Shown here piece by piece: positions 22,501-60,892 of a stretch of 64,000 bases of DNA. The notes beneath the pieces are model-generated. The model was not told the origin of the DNA. It was given only the letters and a program-made list of their open reading frames with translations, and made no database searches. Positions within the stretch are counted from its first letter, which is position 1; each line of letters opens with the position of its first letter. Source of the stretch: Branchiostoma floridae (Eukaryota > Chordata > Leptocardii > Amphioxiformes > Branchiostomatidae); contig NC_049993.1 of the NCBI RefSeq assembly GCF_000003815.2, positions 19,394,538 to 19,458,537 of the forward strand. The letters run 5' to 3'. A program made the translations under genes and the position numbers.

Positions 22501-23200
22501 GGTGACCGGGCGGATTGTCGCGGGCCTACGGCGTGATGTGGGGGTCTGGCCGGGTGGGTTCTCACGGACCTACGGCGTGCTGTTGGGGTCTGGCCGGGCT
22601 GCTAGCTACGGACGTAAGGTCGGGTGTAGGGGTCCGACGGCGGTCCGTCAACTACTACGGCCTGGTAACGAAAAAAGGGGCATAGTTTTAGTCCTTGTAT
22701 GTATGAATGAATAAAGGAGATAAAAGAACAAGCAACAAGCAATAAAGCAAGCAAGCAACCGATCAAAAAAGTATAAATCATCTAACCGACTAACGTTTGA
22801 GGTCTGTCTTTAAACCTCCTTGCACTAACCGACGATGGACTAACAGACTAACCGACAGACTAATTGACGAATACACCCTACTCAAGTACAAAGCAAGCAA
22901 CACACAGAACGACAGATAGATAAACGAACAGACAGACGGAAGAATGTCCGACCGATCGACGAACCGACCGATCGACGAACCGACCGATCGACGAACAGAC
23001 CGACAGACGAACCGACCGGTCGACGAACAGACCGACCGATCGACGAAAAGACTGGCAATTTCCAGTATGAACAAGTAAACATGTTAACATATCACTGCAT
23101 AAGAACGAGGACTGACATAAAGGACACTAGATTTTGGACAGATAGGGTTATATACAAGTTAAGCACATTTTCTAACATCTACTAAACCCACAACCGATTT
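22501..23200 (-). other. Upstream region of the myozenin-like gene with short tetranucleotide-type repeats
   Basis: This would hold the promoter or 5' UTR of the minus-strand gene. 22920-23060 is an imperfect 'gaccgatcgacgaac' repeat. No confident TATA box or additional exon is seen. Confidence 0.35.
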
Positions 23201-26200
23201 GGCTGTAATGCCCCCCCCCCCCCCCCCCACACACACACATACTAGTAATAAAAGTGAGTTTCAAGTAGATGTGTGGTGCAACCCGTTCGAAACATCTTTT
23301 TTTACAACAGTTGGTGCCTCTTTCAAGCAGTCCGCGTTTCCAGCTCACCGCCTCCCCTTGCTTGTAGTGTTAAACTGGTTTATTCAAAACAACAAGACTT
23401 TCAACATGCCTCCAGACAGCCAGCTGGATGGCTGAATTACGAGTCGCAATTGTTAACAAAGAGTCGCTAAATTGTTATTCTTGCAAATTGCCGCCGTTGT
23501 AAGCAACATATCAAAGCATTGATAGTGTAATAAAAATAATGATAATAAAATATTAACACTATAATTTTTGATTGAAATATGATTTTCCAAAATGGCACTA
23601 CATTATGCATTATCCACGTTGCCTTGTGTGCATTGACCTGGTTTTGATAATGTTAAAATTCTAAGGATTCGGTTTATGAATGATTTAAGATGTACGCAGA
23701 CATCAAATTGCACAAGATTATACATCAGTAATCTGCAATAAGTAGAAACGAAGACGACTAGAAATAGCGGCAAAAATGACGCAAAAACGCATAAAACACC
23801 GAGCCACACCTCACATCTGCTCGGAGATGAGATGACTAGTATAACTATTACAACATACTAACACGGAGAGCGTGCATGCCGGGCGCGTTTTGGGAGAACA
23901 GAAAAATGTCACAAGTACAGAGAACTGTGTTCTCCCGCGGGACAACACAGCCTCACAAACAACTCTAACTGACAAGAAGATACACTATCAGGGCACGGAG
24001 ATGGCAATAGTCGTCACAACAATGAAATAAGGTTGAAACTTGTGCATATTTACCGAGGAATAGTAGTTCAGGTCATATAGAAGAGGACATCCCGGCCGAG
24101 TGCTGGGTTAGGGCGGTATTTGGCGAGAAGGGTTCTATTTGGGACGGGCGAAATCTGATCGCGGCAAAACTGTAAATGTCGCTGATGTCATGAAGTCATT
24201 CTAAAACAGACGGACTAGAGCGAGGGGATCTAGTGGGTTTCTTTTCTCTTCCAAACCCTTATGATCGAGAAAAATTCCTTTAAGGACAGCCATTACAACA
24301 ACGTATCCTATGCTTCCTTCACAACCACTGGCGCAGAACATCTAATTTGATAGACGTCTTTACCTATAATTTCAAATCAGACTTGTCAAAGCTATCCAGT
24401 CGTTATGGGTATCATTGTGACAATTTCTTTGTAGAAATAAGACAGACAGAACACAATAGATGAATTTTATTATACACCAATCTGTTTGGATGGTACTATT
24501 GAAGTATTTGTCAAGTTGAGAATATTGAAATTACCACTTTTGCGGGACAACATCATTAAAGAGGAAATATAATATTTATATGGACCTAACACCAGTACAG
24601 TCTATCTCTAAGCTTTCCAGCACTTATTTCTACGGGTTCTCATAAACACCACAAAATAATTCTACTGTATTTAAGATTAACCATATATCCTCCTCGCACA
24701 AGCCGATTTCCCGCTTATCCCACCATCTTACAACTCCTGCTGCCTTTCCGTACGTGACGTCGTCGACTGATGCTCCAACTACAGACAAAACTCACACTCA
24801 CAAGAGAAACCAAAAACAAACAACAGAAACAGCTGAATTACGGCACTTGTTCTCATTCGTACAGCAGACATCGCAACAGTAAAATTGCAACATTAAAAAC
24901 ACTCACGGTTCTGAAGGTCTTTCCGGGAAAACGGCCACCTGATATGTGTAGCCGCTCGTCCGACGCTATTTTTGGCGGGAAACATTCCAGGACAGCCCGC
25001 GCATTCTTCCTGGCACGGACGGCACGATAGTCTCGAAATCAGGCTCCTAGCCGTCTCTTATACCGAAGTTTTCGCTGAGTTTGCTGGTTTCCAGGTGCAG
25101 TATTTTTCTCATCTTTTGCTGAGTCCGATGATGGAAGACCAAAAGCTAAGAAAACACGGCAACACCATACCAACGGAAGTTTTAGGCAAGCTGGGAAAAA
25201 CTTCACCGGTGTCTGCTTGGAGACTTCTAACCTCATGACTTCTGCACCAACCACCATACCGAGCTTTCAGCTGGGGCGCTCAATATTGTAGTACTTGTCT
25301 GTGCAAGCCTATGAGTCCTTGGTCTCTGTAGCCTGATCTAGCCTGTCTTAAAATGCTCAAACTTAGTTGACTGAATTTTCAAACTGGCCTGAAACAGTTA
25401 CTTGCTATTTGCCTGTTTTGGACCAAAATGTGCATAAAGTCGCTGTTTCCAGAGGGAGGGCTAGAATGCCTTCCCCATCGGCGGCAATAGAATATCATTA
25501 TGTAAAGCATCAGTTTCAGGACCTCCATTTTCAGCAAAATGATGGCTTGATCTGCGTAACAGCGACATCTAACGCATCTTTTCAGAACTGCAAGACAGGC
25601 CCATTTCTGTAGAATTTATATCTTTACCTTGAATCTTTACCTTGAACCACAGCCAGTCGATACCCTTGCGGGTAATAAGGCTGTCCTAGTTGTGGCGGTG
25701 GTAGCATCAGTAAGAGAAGTGGTACTCATGTCTGTCTGGGTGCAGTCCCCATTCCTGCCCCAGTCTTGTCTTGAACTCTTTCACTGACTTGCTATTCACT
25801 GTGCTCTGTGAGAGTTAGCATTTCTATAGCTACAAAGTATAGAATCTTATGATAGACGTAAACTAAATTGAATTAAATGATAGGAAATTGCAATAAAAAT
25901 TCAATCAACGTCAAATCGCATGTATTGACAGTTCAAATACACTCCCAGCTGCCTTTCATGTAGGACTATATATTAAACAATATTGTCTTGTTCCATTGTG
26001 AGTGCCTTTTCTAAGGGCACAAGATTGGTAAGATGACATGGGACTCGAACCTAGGACCTCTGGTTTCTTGGCCAAATGCTCTAACCATTACACCAATACA
26101 ATGCCATGGATTGGAAGCTTGCTATGTACATACTATAAGCACCTTCATTGAATCATAATTATTGCAACTGCATTAAAAATAAACGTTTTCTACAGTCTTC

Positions 26201-27225
26201 ACTTAACTTTGTGCTGATTCAAGTTCATGGCTAAAATTGACTGGCTAAACACATAATCTCAAAATTAGAAACAAGAACACGATGCCTTTGAAAATATAAT
26301 CCCTGTAGTCTGCTTCCACAGATATCAATGGTGCTTTGATGTGTGAAAAGTAGACCGTTATTTTTTTTGGTTCAGTCTATTTTTAACTGCACAGTTTAGT
26401 ACTAAAACCACCAGTACTTCTTTCATGCCTTCGATGAATGTTAGACATCAAGGTAATAAGATACGCTAAAAAGCAGTTTCTCAAGCAACTGGATAATAAT
26501 GATATGGCCAAACGTTTCAGATAGCATCCACTACCTTTTAGCAGCAACTCTGAGCAGATCTCATAGTTGTAAAATCTTAGCTTTTTTCCAACATAAAGGA
26601 TATACCATGAATTTCAGATTTGTTGCAGAGTACTTTTTTTTTACCATAACTATGATTTCTTTTGTTCTTCTTAATTCTATTATCTAGGTGTAGGACATTT
26701 CATTCTGTCTATAGGACACAAAACTCTCAAAATCAAAGAATCAAAACAAATCTCAACTTAAAATCAATAGACGGCAGCAATCTTAGCTGTTCACCACTAT
26801 TATTCACACTGAACAAATCAGCATTTCACAAATTTCCACAAATTTAACAATAGAATTTCTCAAGAAGATGAACATTTTCATGCTGTGTCATTCTTTTATA
26901 CATAAACATTCGACTTCAGTTCCATCTAAATCCACATTCATGCAGTTATCATCTTTTGCCACTCAACAGCTCCCCCTATCAACTTAGCTCTGAACTGACA
27001 CAGAAATCTCACTCCACAAAGCTGCAGCAATCAGTTCAATTTCCCCACTATCTTGCTATGCATTTCACACAGAAAGACAGCTTTGCACACAAAACATTTG
27101 CTCAAATTAAAATGATCCCTTTCTTTCCCATAAGGACACACCAGTCTTATTTGTTGGCTCTCAGTTTTAAGAAATCTTACTGAATTTGAAGACCAACAGG
27201 AAATAGAGCATGGTAGAGAAGTATG
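23201..27225. other. Intergenic region between the myozenin-like gene and pgm1
   Basis: Contains a C-homopolymer at 23211-23228, a SINE at 25996-26108 and otherwise unique AT-rich sequence. No frame here is conserved enough to call a gene. Confidence 0.4.
25996..26108 (-). mobile_element. tRNA-derived SINE
   Basis: Read on the minus strand it has an A box (tggtgtaatggttagagc), a B box (ggttcgagtcc) and the 'ttgtgccctt' tail element shared with the other SINEs in this window. The head is tRNA-like, but the attached tail makes it a SINE rather than a tRNA gene. Confidence 0.7.
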
Positions 27226-27440
27226 AAATAAAGGAATGAATGACTGAATGGATGAATGAATAGATCAAAATAACAAATGAATGAATGAATGAGTGGATGG
27301 AGGAATGAATCGATTAAATGAATGAATGAATCAATGATTGATGAATAAAAGGATGTATGGATGGATAAATGAATGATTATCGAATGAATGAATGAATGAA
27401 TGAATGAATGAATGAATGAATGAATGAATGAATGAATTTC
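27226..27440. repeat. (GAAT)n microsatellite
   Basis: Imperfect gaatgaatga repeats, pure at the right end. Lies just past the pgm1 stop codon. Confidence 0.9.
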
Positions 27441-27526
27441 TGTTCACACAGCATCTTGGAGTGAACACAGAGAGACATGTTATGGCTTAAAGACTATGTT
27501 TGGTTGTAGTGTTGTTTTGCTGTTGC

Positions 27527-53727
<26,201 letters not shown>

Positions 53728-54331
53728 GCTAGCTTCTTGAAGACTTCCCCTGCAAGACACAAGCCGAGCTAAGACGGAAGAGCGCGGAGAACGAACGAGA
53801 GAGGACGATTTGCGGAGCCCGACCTACACACAGGACACCATAGTCACCTTGTAGCGGCACACGCACACACGCCCAGCTGGGCGCGGTAGTCTGGAACTTC
53901 AGACTCTTGAGGGGCCAAGCATCCAGTTTGCAAAAGTTGCCGTATACGGCGAATTTCACTATAATGATTCGTTGAAGGATGTAAAAATATTTGATATGAC
54001 AAACTGCATCGATAAATGGTAAAGGGTGTCATAAATTGAAAGAATTCCGCAGCTTTTCCAAAAGCAAAAAAACACATTTTCAACCTTTTCATACTGCACT
54101 TCGAGAATTCGCCTTTAAAAATCGCCTTGCTCTGTCAAGTGGCGACAAAAATTAATGGAGGTGACAACAAAAGTACATTTTATAAATAAACATTTGATTA
54201 AGTAACAAATGTTACCTGTCAATATCAATTTTATATCCGAAGAGGGACTTGAAAATCCACTGAGAAGTCTGAAATCCGAGACTATCCTTCCGTCCTACGA
54301 CCTTTGACCTGACGTGTCACATGTAGACAAG
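53728..54331. promoter_or_regulatory. Shared divergent promoter region of pgm1 and slc38a9
   Basis: The start codons of pgm1 (minus, 53727) and slc38a9 (plus, 54332) face apart with 604 bp between them. No TATA box is obvious. 'tgacgtgtcacatg' at 54311-54322 contains an E-box half and a CRE-like core next to the slc38a9 start. The slc38a9 start itself, caagATGGCCGCC, resembles a YY1 initiator motif. Bidirectional activity is inferred from spacing. Confidence 0.4.
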
Positions 54332-57300
54332 ATGGCCGCCGCCGGGCAAGACAACAATTTTCGGGACGGAAAAAACGAAATAAACGGCGATTTCTCGGGA
54401 AATGGAGCCAATAATGCTGGTTCCATACAGGATGTGAGTCTACTGGATGAGGAGAATGACATGGAACCGTAAGTTGTGGATGTGTGAATGTTTCTATCAC
54501 GTTTTTATGCCCACTGTTTTCAACCGGAAAACTAGGTTATGATGTTTCTGACGCAGATAAAATTTCACCTGTCCTTGACCCTGTCCTTCAAAACCTGTTG
54601 GATTCCATACTATAATAGAACTGAATGTTCTTAGTTCTAGGAAGGAGGATAGAACGCCCTTGGTTATACTAGATATAGCTTGCTTTAGGCAGATGTCTGT
54701 AAAAAAACCGTTTTGCTCCCTCCCCCACACACTTTTATTTGTTATGGAAATGAGGTCTTATATTGTGATGTACATGTGTCTTTACAAACATGGGGTTGTT
54801 TTTCAATGGCTTGACTTTGTGCCAACGCCGTCCTACTACAGCAGACATTGATATGTAGGGATTTCGGACTCTCTGGTCTCCTAGAAGAGATGCACAATGT
54901 CTTTACCTCTTAAAACGATATGCAACTCTACTCAACGATACAGAAATCTACTCACGTCTTACAATGTTTATTGTGACCGCACCTCCTTGTTGTGACAAAA
55001 ATATGTGGCATTTATCAACATAGACAATGTCTATGACATGTTATATGTGCATCTCTACAGAACGATGTGCAAGTCCACTCAAGTTGACTCAAGAAATGGA
55101 AAAAAAAAACCTCAACTCTACTCAGTACTCTGCTGTAGTCTGTGTAACTGTAACGCAAACTCTGCTGTCCGGGGCTGGTTGGCCCCTCGCGCGGCAATAT
55201 AAGACGGGCTGTATAAAAAAGAAGTGTGATTAAATCAGACTAACTATGCTTGCACTCCAGTCCATGCTAAGAAAGAAATATGTACAAATTGTTTTATAAC
55301 TCCAACAGGTTGGCCTCTCCCGGACAGAGCCCTAACAAAGGGGATGACAAGAGCAGATCCAGGTATGACGTTACAGTGACACATTTGAATGTTTTTTATA
55401 ACCATCCCTTTTCAACTGGTATAACCATGCTTTCAGTGCATCACACCAGCTTCATAGATACACCAGCTTCATAGATTAGATACACCAGCTTCATAGCTAC
55501 ACGCACATAATGAAAGACATTTGACACACTTAGATACTTACATACATAACTCAGATTTGAACGGAGCTTGATTGTAAACTGTACTGAAGTTTGAAAGTTT
55601 TTTTCTTCACTTTTTCTAGCAAACAATAAATGTTTGCCAAATTTCCTCTCTAAGTCCCTCCTATTTAATTTGTTGGTTCTTAATTTGGACTTGAAGACTA
55701 AAATAATGCTACACTGAAATCAGAGTCAGAGCGGAAAGTACAATGTACATGTAGTATCAGGGCTCAAAATACTTTTTTCAGCATACCTACACTGGTGCAG
55801 GTAACATTGAAAATTACCTGCACCAGGCAAATTTTACCTGCACTACTCTGAATTTAAGTATGGATCATTCTAAAACTTCAAAAACTATTGCTATTTTTTC
55901 TTTAATTTATACTTAAGTTTATAAGTGGTAACAGTCAATCCAGCTGATAACAATCCATACACCTACATAATAGACATATGACATTTATGTATAAAACCCA
56001 GTACATGGACCAGTGCAGGTTAGGTGCAGGTAGACACCAGTAATACATGCACAGCTCCAATTTTAACTGCACAAACCTCCATATGCCTATGGTATATCGA
56101 GGTCTGAGTATGAAGTACCTTGGTACACACAGTTTCAGGGACTTTTTCACAGTTGGGTTTTAGTTTTCCTCCTAGTCTAATGTTTTCCACTTTTGAAATT
56201 TTTACCTTCATTATGGACCAAGAAACCGAGAAATGTAATTGATGTTGCCCAATTAAGTAAAATTTTCCCCCTNNNNNNNNNNNNNNNNNNNNNNNNNNNN
56301 NNNNNNNNNNNNNNNNNNNNNNNNNNNNNNNNNNNNNNNNNNNNNNNNNNNNNNNNNNNNNNNNNNNNNNNNCTTTAAGTATAACTGTGGGATTTTCCCT
56401 GCTGGTCTGGTAGAAGTAGGACTTTCAAACTGTTTCACTACCCTTTAAGTATAACTGTTGGATTTTCCTTGCTGTCCTGTAGAAGTAGGACTTTCAAACT
56501 GTTTCACTACCTTATAAGTATAACTGTTGGATTTTCCCTTTTTGTCCCTGTAGAAGTAGGACTTTCAAACTGTTTCACTACCCTATAAGTATAACTGTTG
56601 GATTTTCCCTTCTGTCCTGTAGAAGTAGGACTTTCAAACTGTTTCACTACCCTATAAGTATAACTGTTGGATTTTCCCTGCTGTCCTGTAGAAGTAGGAC
56701 TTTCAAACTGTTTCACTACCTTATAAGTATAACTGTTGGATTTTCCCTTTTTGTCCCTGTAGAAGTAGGACTTTCAAACTGTTTCACTACCCTATAAGTA
56801 TAACTGTTGGATTTTCCCTTCTGTCCTGTAGAAGTAGGACTTTCAAACTGTTTCACTACCCTTTAAGTATAACTGTTGGATTTTCCCTTTTTGTCCTGTA
56901 GAAGTAGGACTTTCAAACTGTTTCACTACCCTATAAGTATAACTGTTGGATTTTCCCTTCTGTCCTGTAGAAGTAGGACTTTCAAACTGTTTCACTACCC
57001 TATAAGTATAACTGTTGGATTTTCCCTTCTGTCCTGTAGAAGTAGGACTTTCAAACTGTTTCACTACCCTATAAGTATAACTGTTGGATTTTCCCTTCTG
57101 TCCTGTAGAAGTAGGACTTTCAAACTGTTTCACTACCCTATAAGTATAACTGTCGGATTTTCCCTTCTGTCCCTGTAGAAGTTGGACTTTCAAACTGTTT
57201 CACTACCCTATAAGTATAACTGTTGGATTTTCCCTTCTGTCCTGTACGTGTAGAAGTAGGACTTTCAAACTGTTTCACTACCCTATAAGTATAACTGTTG

Positions 57301-60300
57301 GATTTTCCCTTTTGTCCCTGTAGAAGTAGGAATTTCAAACTGTTTCACTACCCTATAAGTATAACTGTTGGATTTTCCCTTCTGTCCTGTACGTGTAGAA
57401 GTAGGACTTTCAAACTGTTTCACTACCCTATAAGTATAACTGTTGGATTTTCCCTCCTGTCCTGTACGTGTAGAAGTAGGACTTTCAAACTGTTTCACTA
57501 CCCTATAAGTATAACTGTTGGATTTTCCCTTCTGTCCTGTAGAAGTAGGACTTTCAAACTGTTTCACTACCCTATAAGTATAACTGTCGGATTTTCCCTT
57601 CTGTCCTGTAGAAGTAGGACTTTCAAACTGTTTCACTACCCTTTAAGTATAACTGTTGGATTTTCCCTTCTGTCCCTGTAGAAGTTGGACTTTCAAACTG
57701 TTTCACTACCCTATAAGTATAACTGTTGGATTTTCCCTTCTGTCCTGTAGAAGTAGGACTTTCAAACTGTTTCACTACCCTATAAGTATAACTGTTGGAT
57801 TTTCCCTTCTGTCCTGTAGAAGTAGGACTTTCAAACTGTTTCACTACCCTATAAGTATAACTGTCGGATTTTCCCTTCTGTCCCTGTAGAAGTTGGACTT
57901 TCAAACTGTTTCACTACCCTATAAGTATAACTGTTGGATTTTCCCTTCTGTCCTGTACGTGTAGAAGTAGGACTTTCAAACTGTTTCACTACCCTATAAG
58001 TATAACTGTTGGATTTTCCCTTTTGTCCCTGTAGAAGTAGGAATTTCAAACTGTTTCACTACCCTATAAGTATAACTGTTGGATGGGTCCCTTCTGTCCT
58101 GTACGTGTAGAAGTAGGACTTTCAAACTGTTTCACTACCCTATAAGTATAACTGTTGGATTTTCCCTCCTGTCCTGTACGTGTAGAAGTAGGACTTTCAA
58201 ACTGTTTCACTACCCTATAAGTATAACTGTTGGATTTTCCCTTCTGTCCTGTAGAAGTAGGACTTTCAAACTGTTTCACTACCCTATAAGTATAACTGTC
58301 GGATTTTCCCTTCTGTCCTGTAGAAGTAGGACTTTCAAACTGTTTCACTACCCTATAAGTATAACTGTTGGATTTTCCCTTCTGTCCTGTAGAAGTAGGA
58401 TTTTCAAACTGTTTCACTACCCTATAAGTATAACTGTTATATTTTTCCCTTCTGTCCTGTAGAAGTAGGATTTTCAAACTGTTTCACTACCCTATAAGTA
58501 TAACTGTTGGATTTCCCCTTCTGTCCTGTAGAAGTAGGATTTTCAAACTGTTTCACTACCCTATAAGTATAACTGTTGGATTTCCCCTTCTGTCCTGTAG
58601 AAATAGGATTTTCAAACTGTTTCACTACCCTATAAGTATAACTGTTGGATTTTCCCTTCTGTGCCTGTAGAAGTAGGACTTTCAAACTGTTTCACTAACC
58701 TATAAGTATAACTGTTGGATTTTCCCTTCTGTCCCTGTAGAAGTAGGACTTTCAAACTGTTTCACTACCCTATAAGTATAACTGTTGGATTTTCCCTTTT
58801 GTCCCTGTAGAAGTAGGACTTTCAAACTGTTTCACTACCCTATAAGTATAACTGTTGGATTTTCCCTTCCTGCCCGGTAAAAGAGGACTTTCAAACTGTT
58901 TCACTACCCTTTAAGTATAACTGTTGGATTTTCCCTTCTGTCCTGTAGAAGTAGGACTTTCAAACTGTTTCACTACCCTATAAGTATAACTGTTTGATTT
59001 TCCCTTCTGTCCCTGTAGAAGTAGGACTTTCAAACTGTTTCACTACCCTTTAAGTATAACTGTTGGATTTTCCCTGCTGTCCTGTAGAAGTAGGACTTTC
59101 AAACTGTTTCACTACCCTTTAAGTATAACTGTTGGATTTTCCCTGCTGTCCTGTAGAAGTAGGACTTTCAAACTGTTTCACTACCTTATAAGTATAACTG
59201 TTGGATTTTCCCTTTTTGTCCCTGTAGAAGTAGGACTTTCAAACTGTTTCACTACCCTATAAGTATAACTGTTGGATTTTCCCTTCTGTCCTGTAGAAGT
59301 AGGACTTTCAAACTGTTTCACTACCCTATAAGTATAACTGTTGGATTTTCCCTTCTGTCCCTGTAGAAGTAGGACTTTCAAACTGTTTCACTACCCTATA
59401 AGTATAACTGTTGGATTTTCCCTTCTGTCCCTGTAGAAGTAGGACTTTCAAACTGTTTCACTACCCTATAAGTNNNNNNNNNNNNNNNNNNNNNNNNNNN
59501 NNNNNNNNNNNNNNNNNNNNNNNNNNNNNNNNNNNNNNNNNNNNNNNNNNNNNNNNNNNNNNNNNNNNNNNNNAGTAGGACTTTCAAACTGTTTCACTAC
59601 CCTATAAGTATAACTGTTGGATTTTCCCTTCTGTCCTGTAGAAGTAGGACTTTCAAACTGTTTCACTACCCTATAAGTATAACTGTTATATTTTTCCCTT
59701 CTGTCCTGTAGAAGTAGGATTTTCAAACTGTTTCACTACCCTATAAGTATAACTGTTATATTTTTCCCTTCTGTCCTGTAGAAGTAGGACTTTCAAACTG
59801 TTTCACTACCCTATAAGTATAACTGTTGGATTTTCCCTTTTGTGCCTGCAGAAGCAGGAAACCGTTTCACTACCCGGCGAACAGGCGGCAGTCCGAGGAG
59901 CTGGACTCACACAGCACGCTCGCCACCTACAACCGGTACCGCTACTACAGCCGCCTCGCGCCACCTGACGATCACAGGATGGTGGGTATCAGTCAATCAA
60001 TCAATTAATCAATTAATCAGTCAATCAATCAATTAATCAATGTTTGTATAATCGCCACCTACAACCGGTACCGCTACTACAGCCGGCTCGCGCCACCTGA
60101 CGATCATAGGATGGTGGGTGTCAATCAATCAATTAATCAATCAACTATTTGTTGAGACAATCAATCAGTCAGTCAGTGTGTTAGCTATCTACAAATGATA
60201 TCGCCACTAGTACTACAGTCGGCTTGCACCGCTGGATATTCACATGATTATACGTAGGTGTCTTCCAATCAATCAATCATTCAATCAATCACTCAAACAG

Positions 60301-60847
60301 ACAATCAATGTTAGTATGTTAGCCACCTACAACTGGAATTGCTACTACAGCCGGCTAGCGCCGCCTGATGATCACATGATGGTGGGTGTCAATCAATCAA
60401 TCGAACAGTCAATCAATCAATCAGTCAGTCAATCAATCAAGCAATCAAATAAACAGTCAGTGTCAGTATGTTAGCCACCTACAACCGGTACCAGTATTAC
60501 AGCCTGCTGAGTTAATGTAGTAAATGGTTAATGCACTGCCTGATGATCACAGGATGGTGGGTATCACTACGTATACTAGTCAATCAATCAATCAATCAAT
60601 CTACAAATCAATTGATTAATCAGTCAATCAATCAATTATTCAATGTTTGTATGATAGCCACCTACAACCGGTACCGCTACTACAGCCGGCTCGCACTGCC
60701 TGATGATCACAGGATGGTGGGTATCAGTCAATCGATCAATAAATTAATCAATCAATCAATCAATCAATCAATGTATGTTAGCTACCTACAACCGGTACCG
60801 CTACTACAGCCGCCTCGCGCCACCTGACGATCACAGGATGGTGGGTG

Positions 60848-60892
<45 letters not shown>

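Noticed and set aside
54311-54322. CLEAR (TFEB) element for slc38a9
   Set aside because: The site gtcacatgta matches only part of the GTCACGTGAC palindrome, too weak to call.
56507-58685. Repeated 'proteins' YRVVKQFESPTSTGQKGKSNS (minus) and FKLFHYPISITVGFSLL (plus)
   Set aside because: Both strands of the 70-bp array are open by chance. The array is better explained as copies of the slc38a9 exon 3 acceptor.
56373-59851. CRISPR array
   Set aside because: Units are contiguous without unique spacers, and the sequence is eukaryotic. The repeat contains a 3' splice site related to the adjoining exon.
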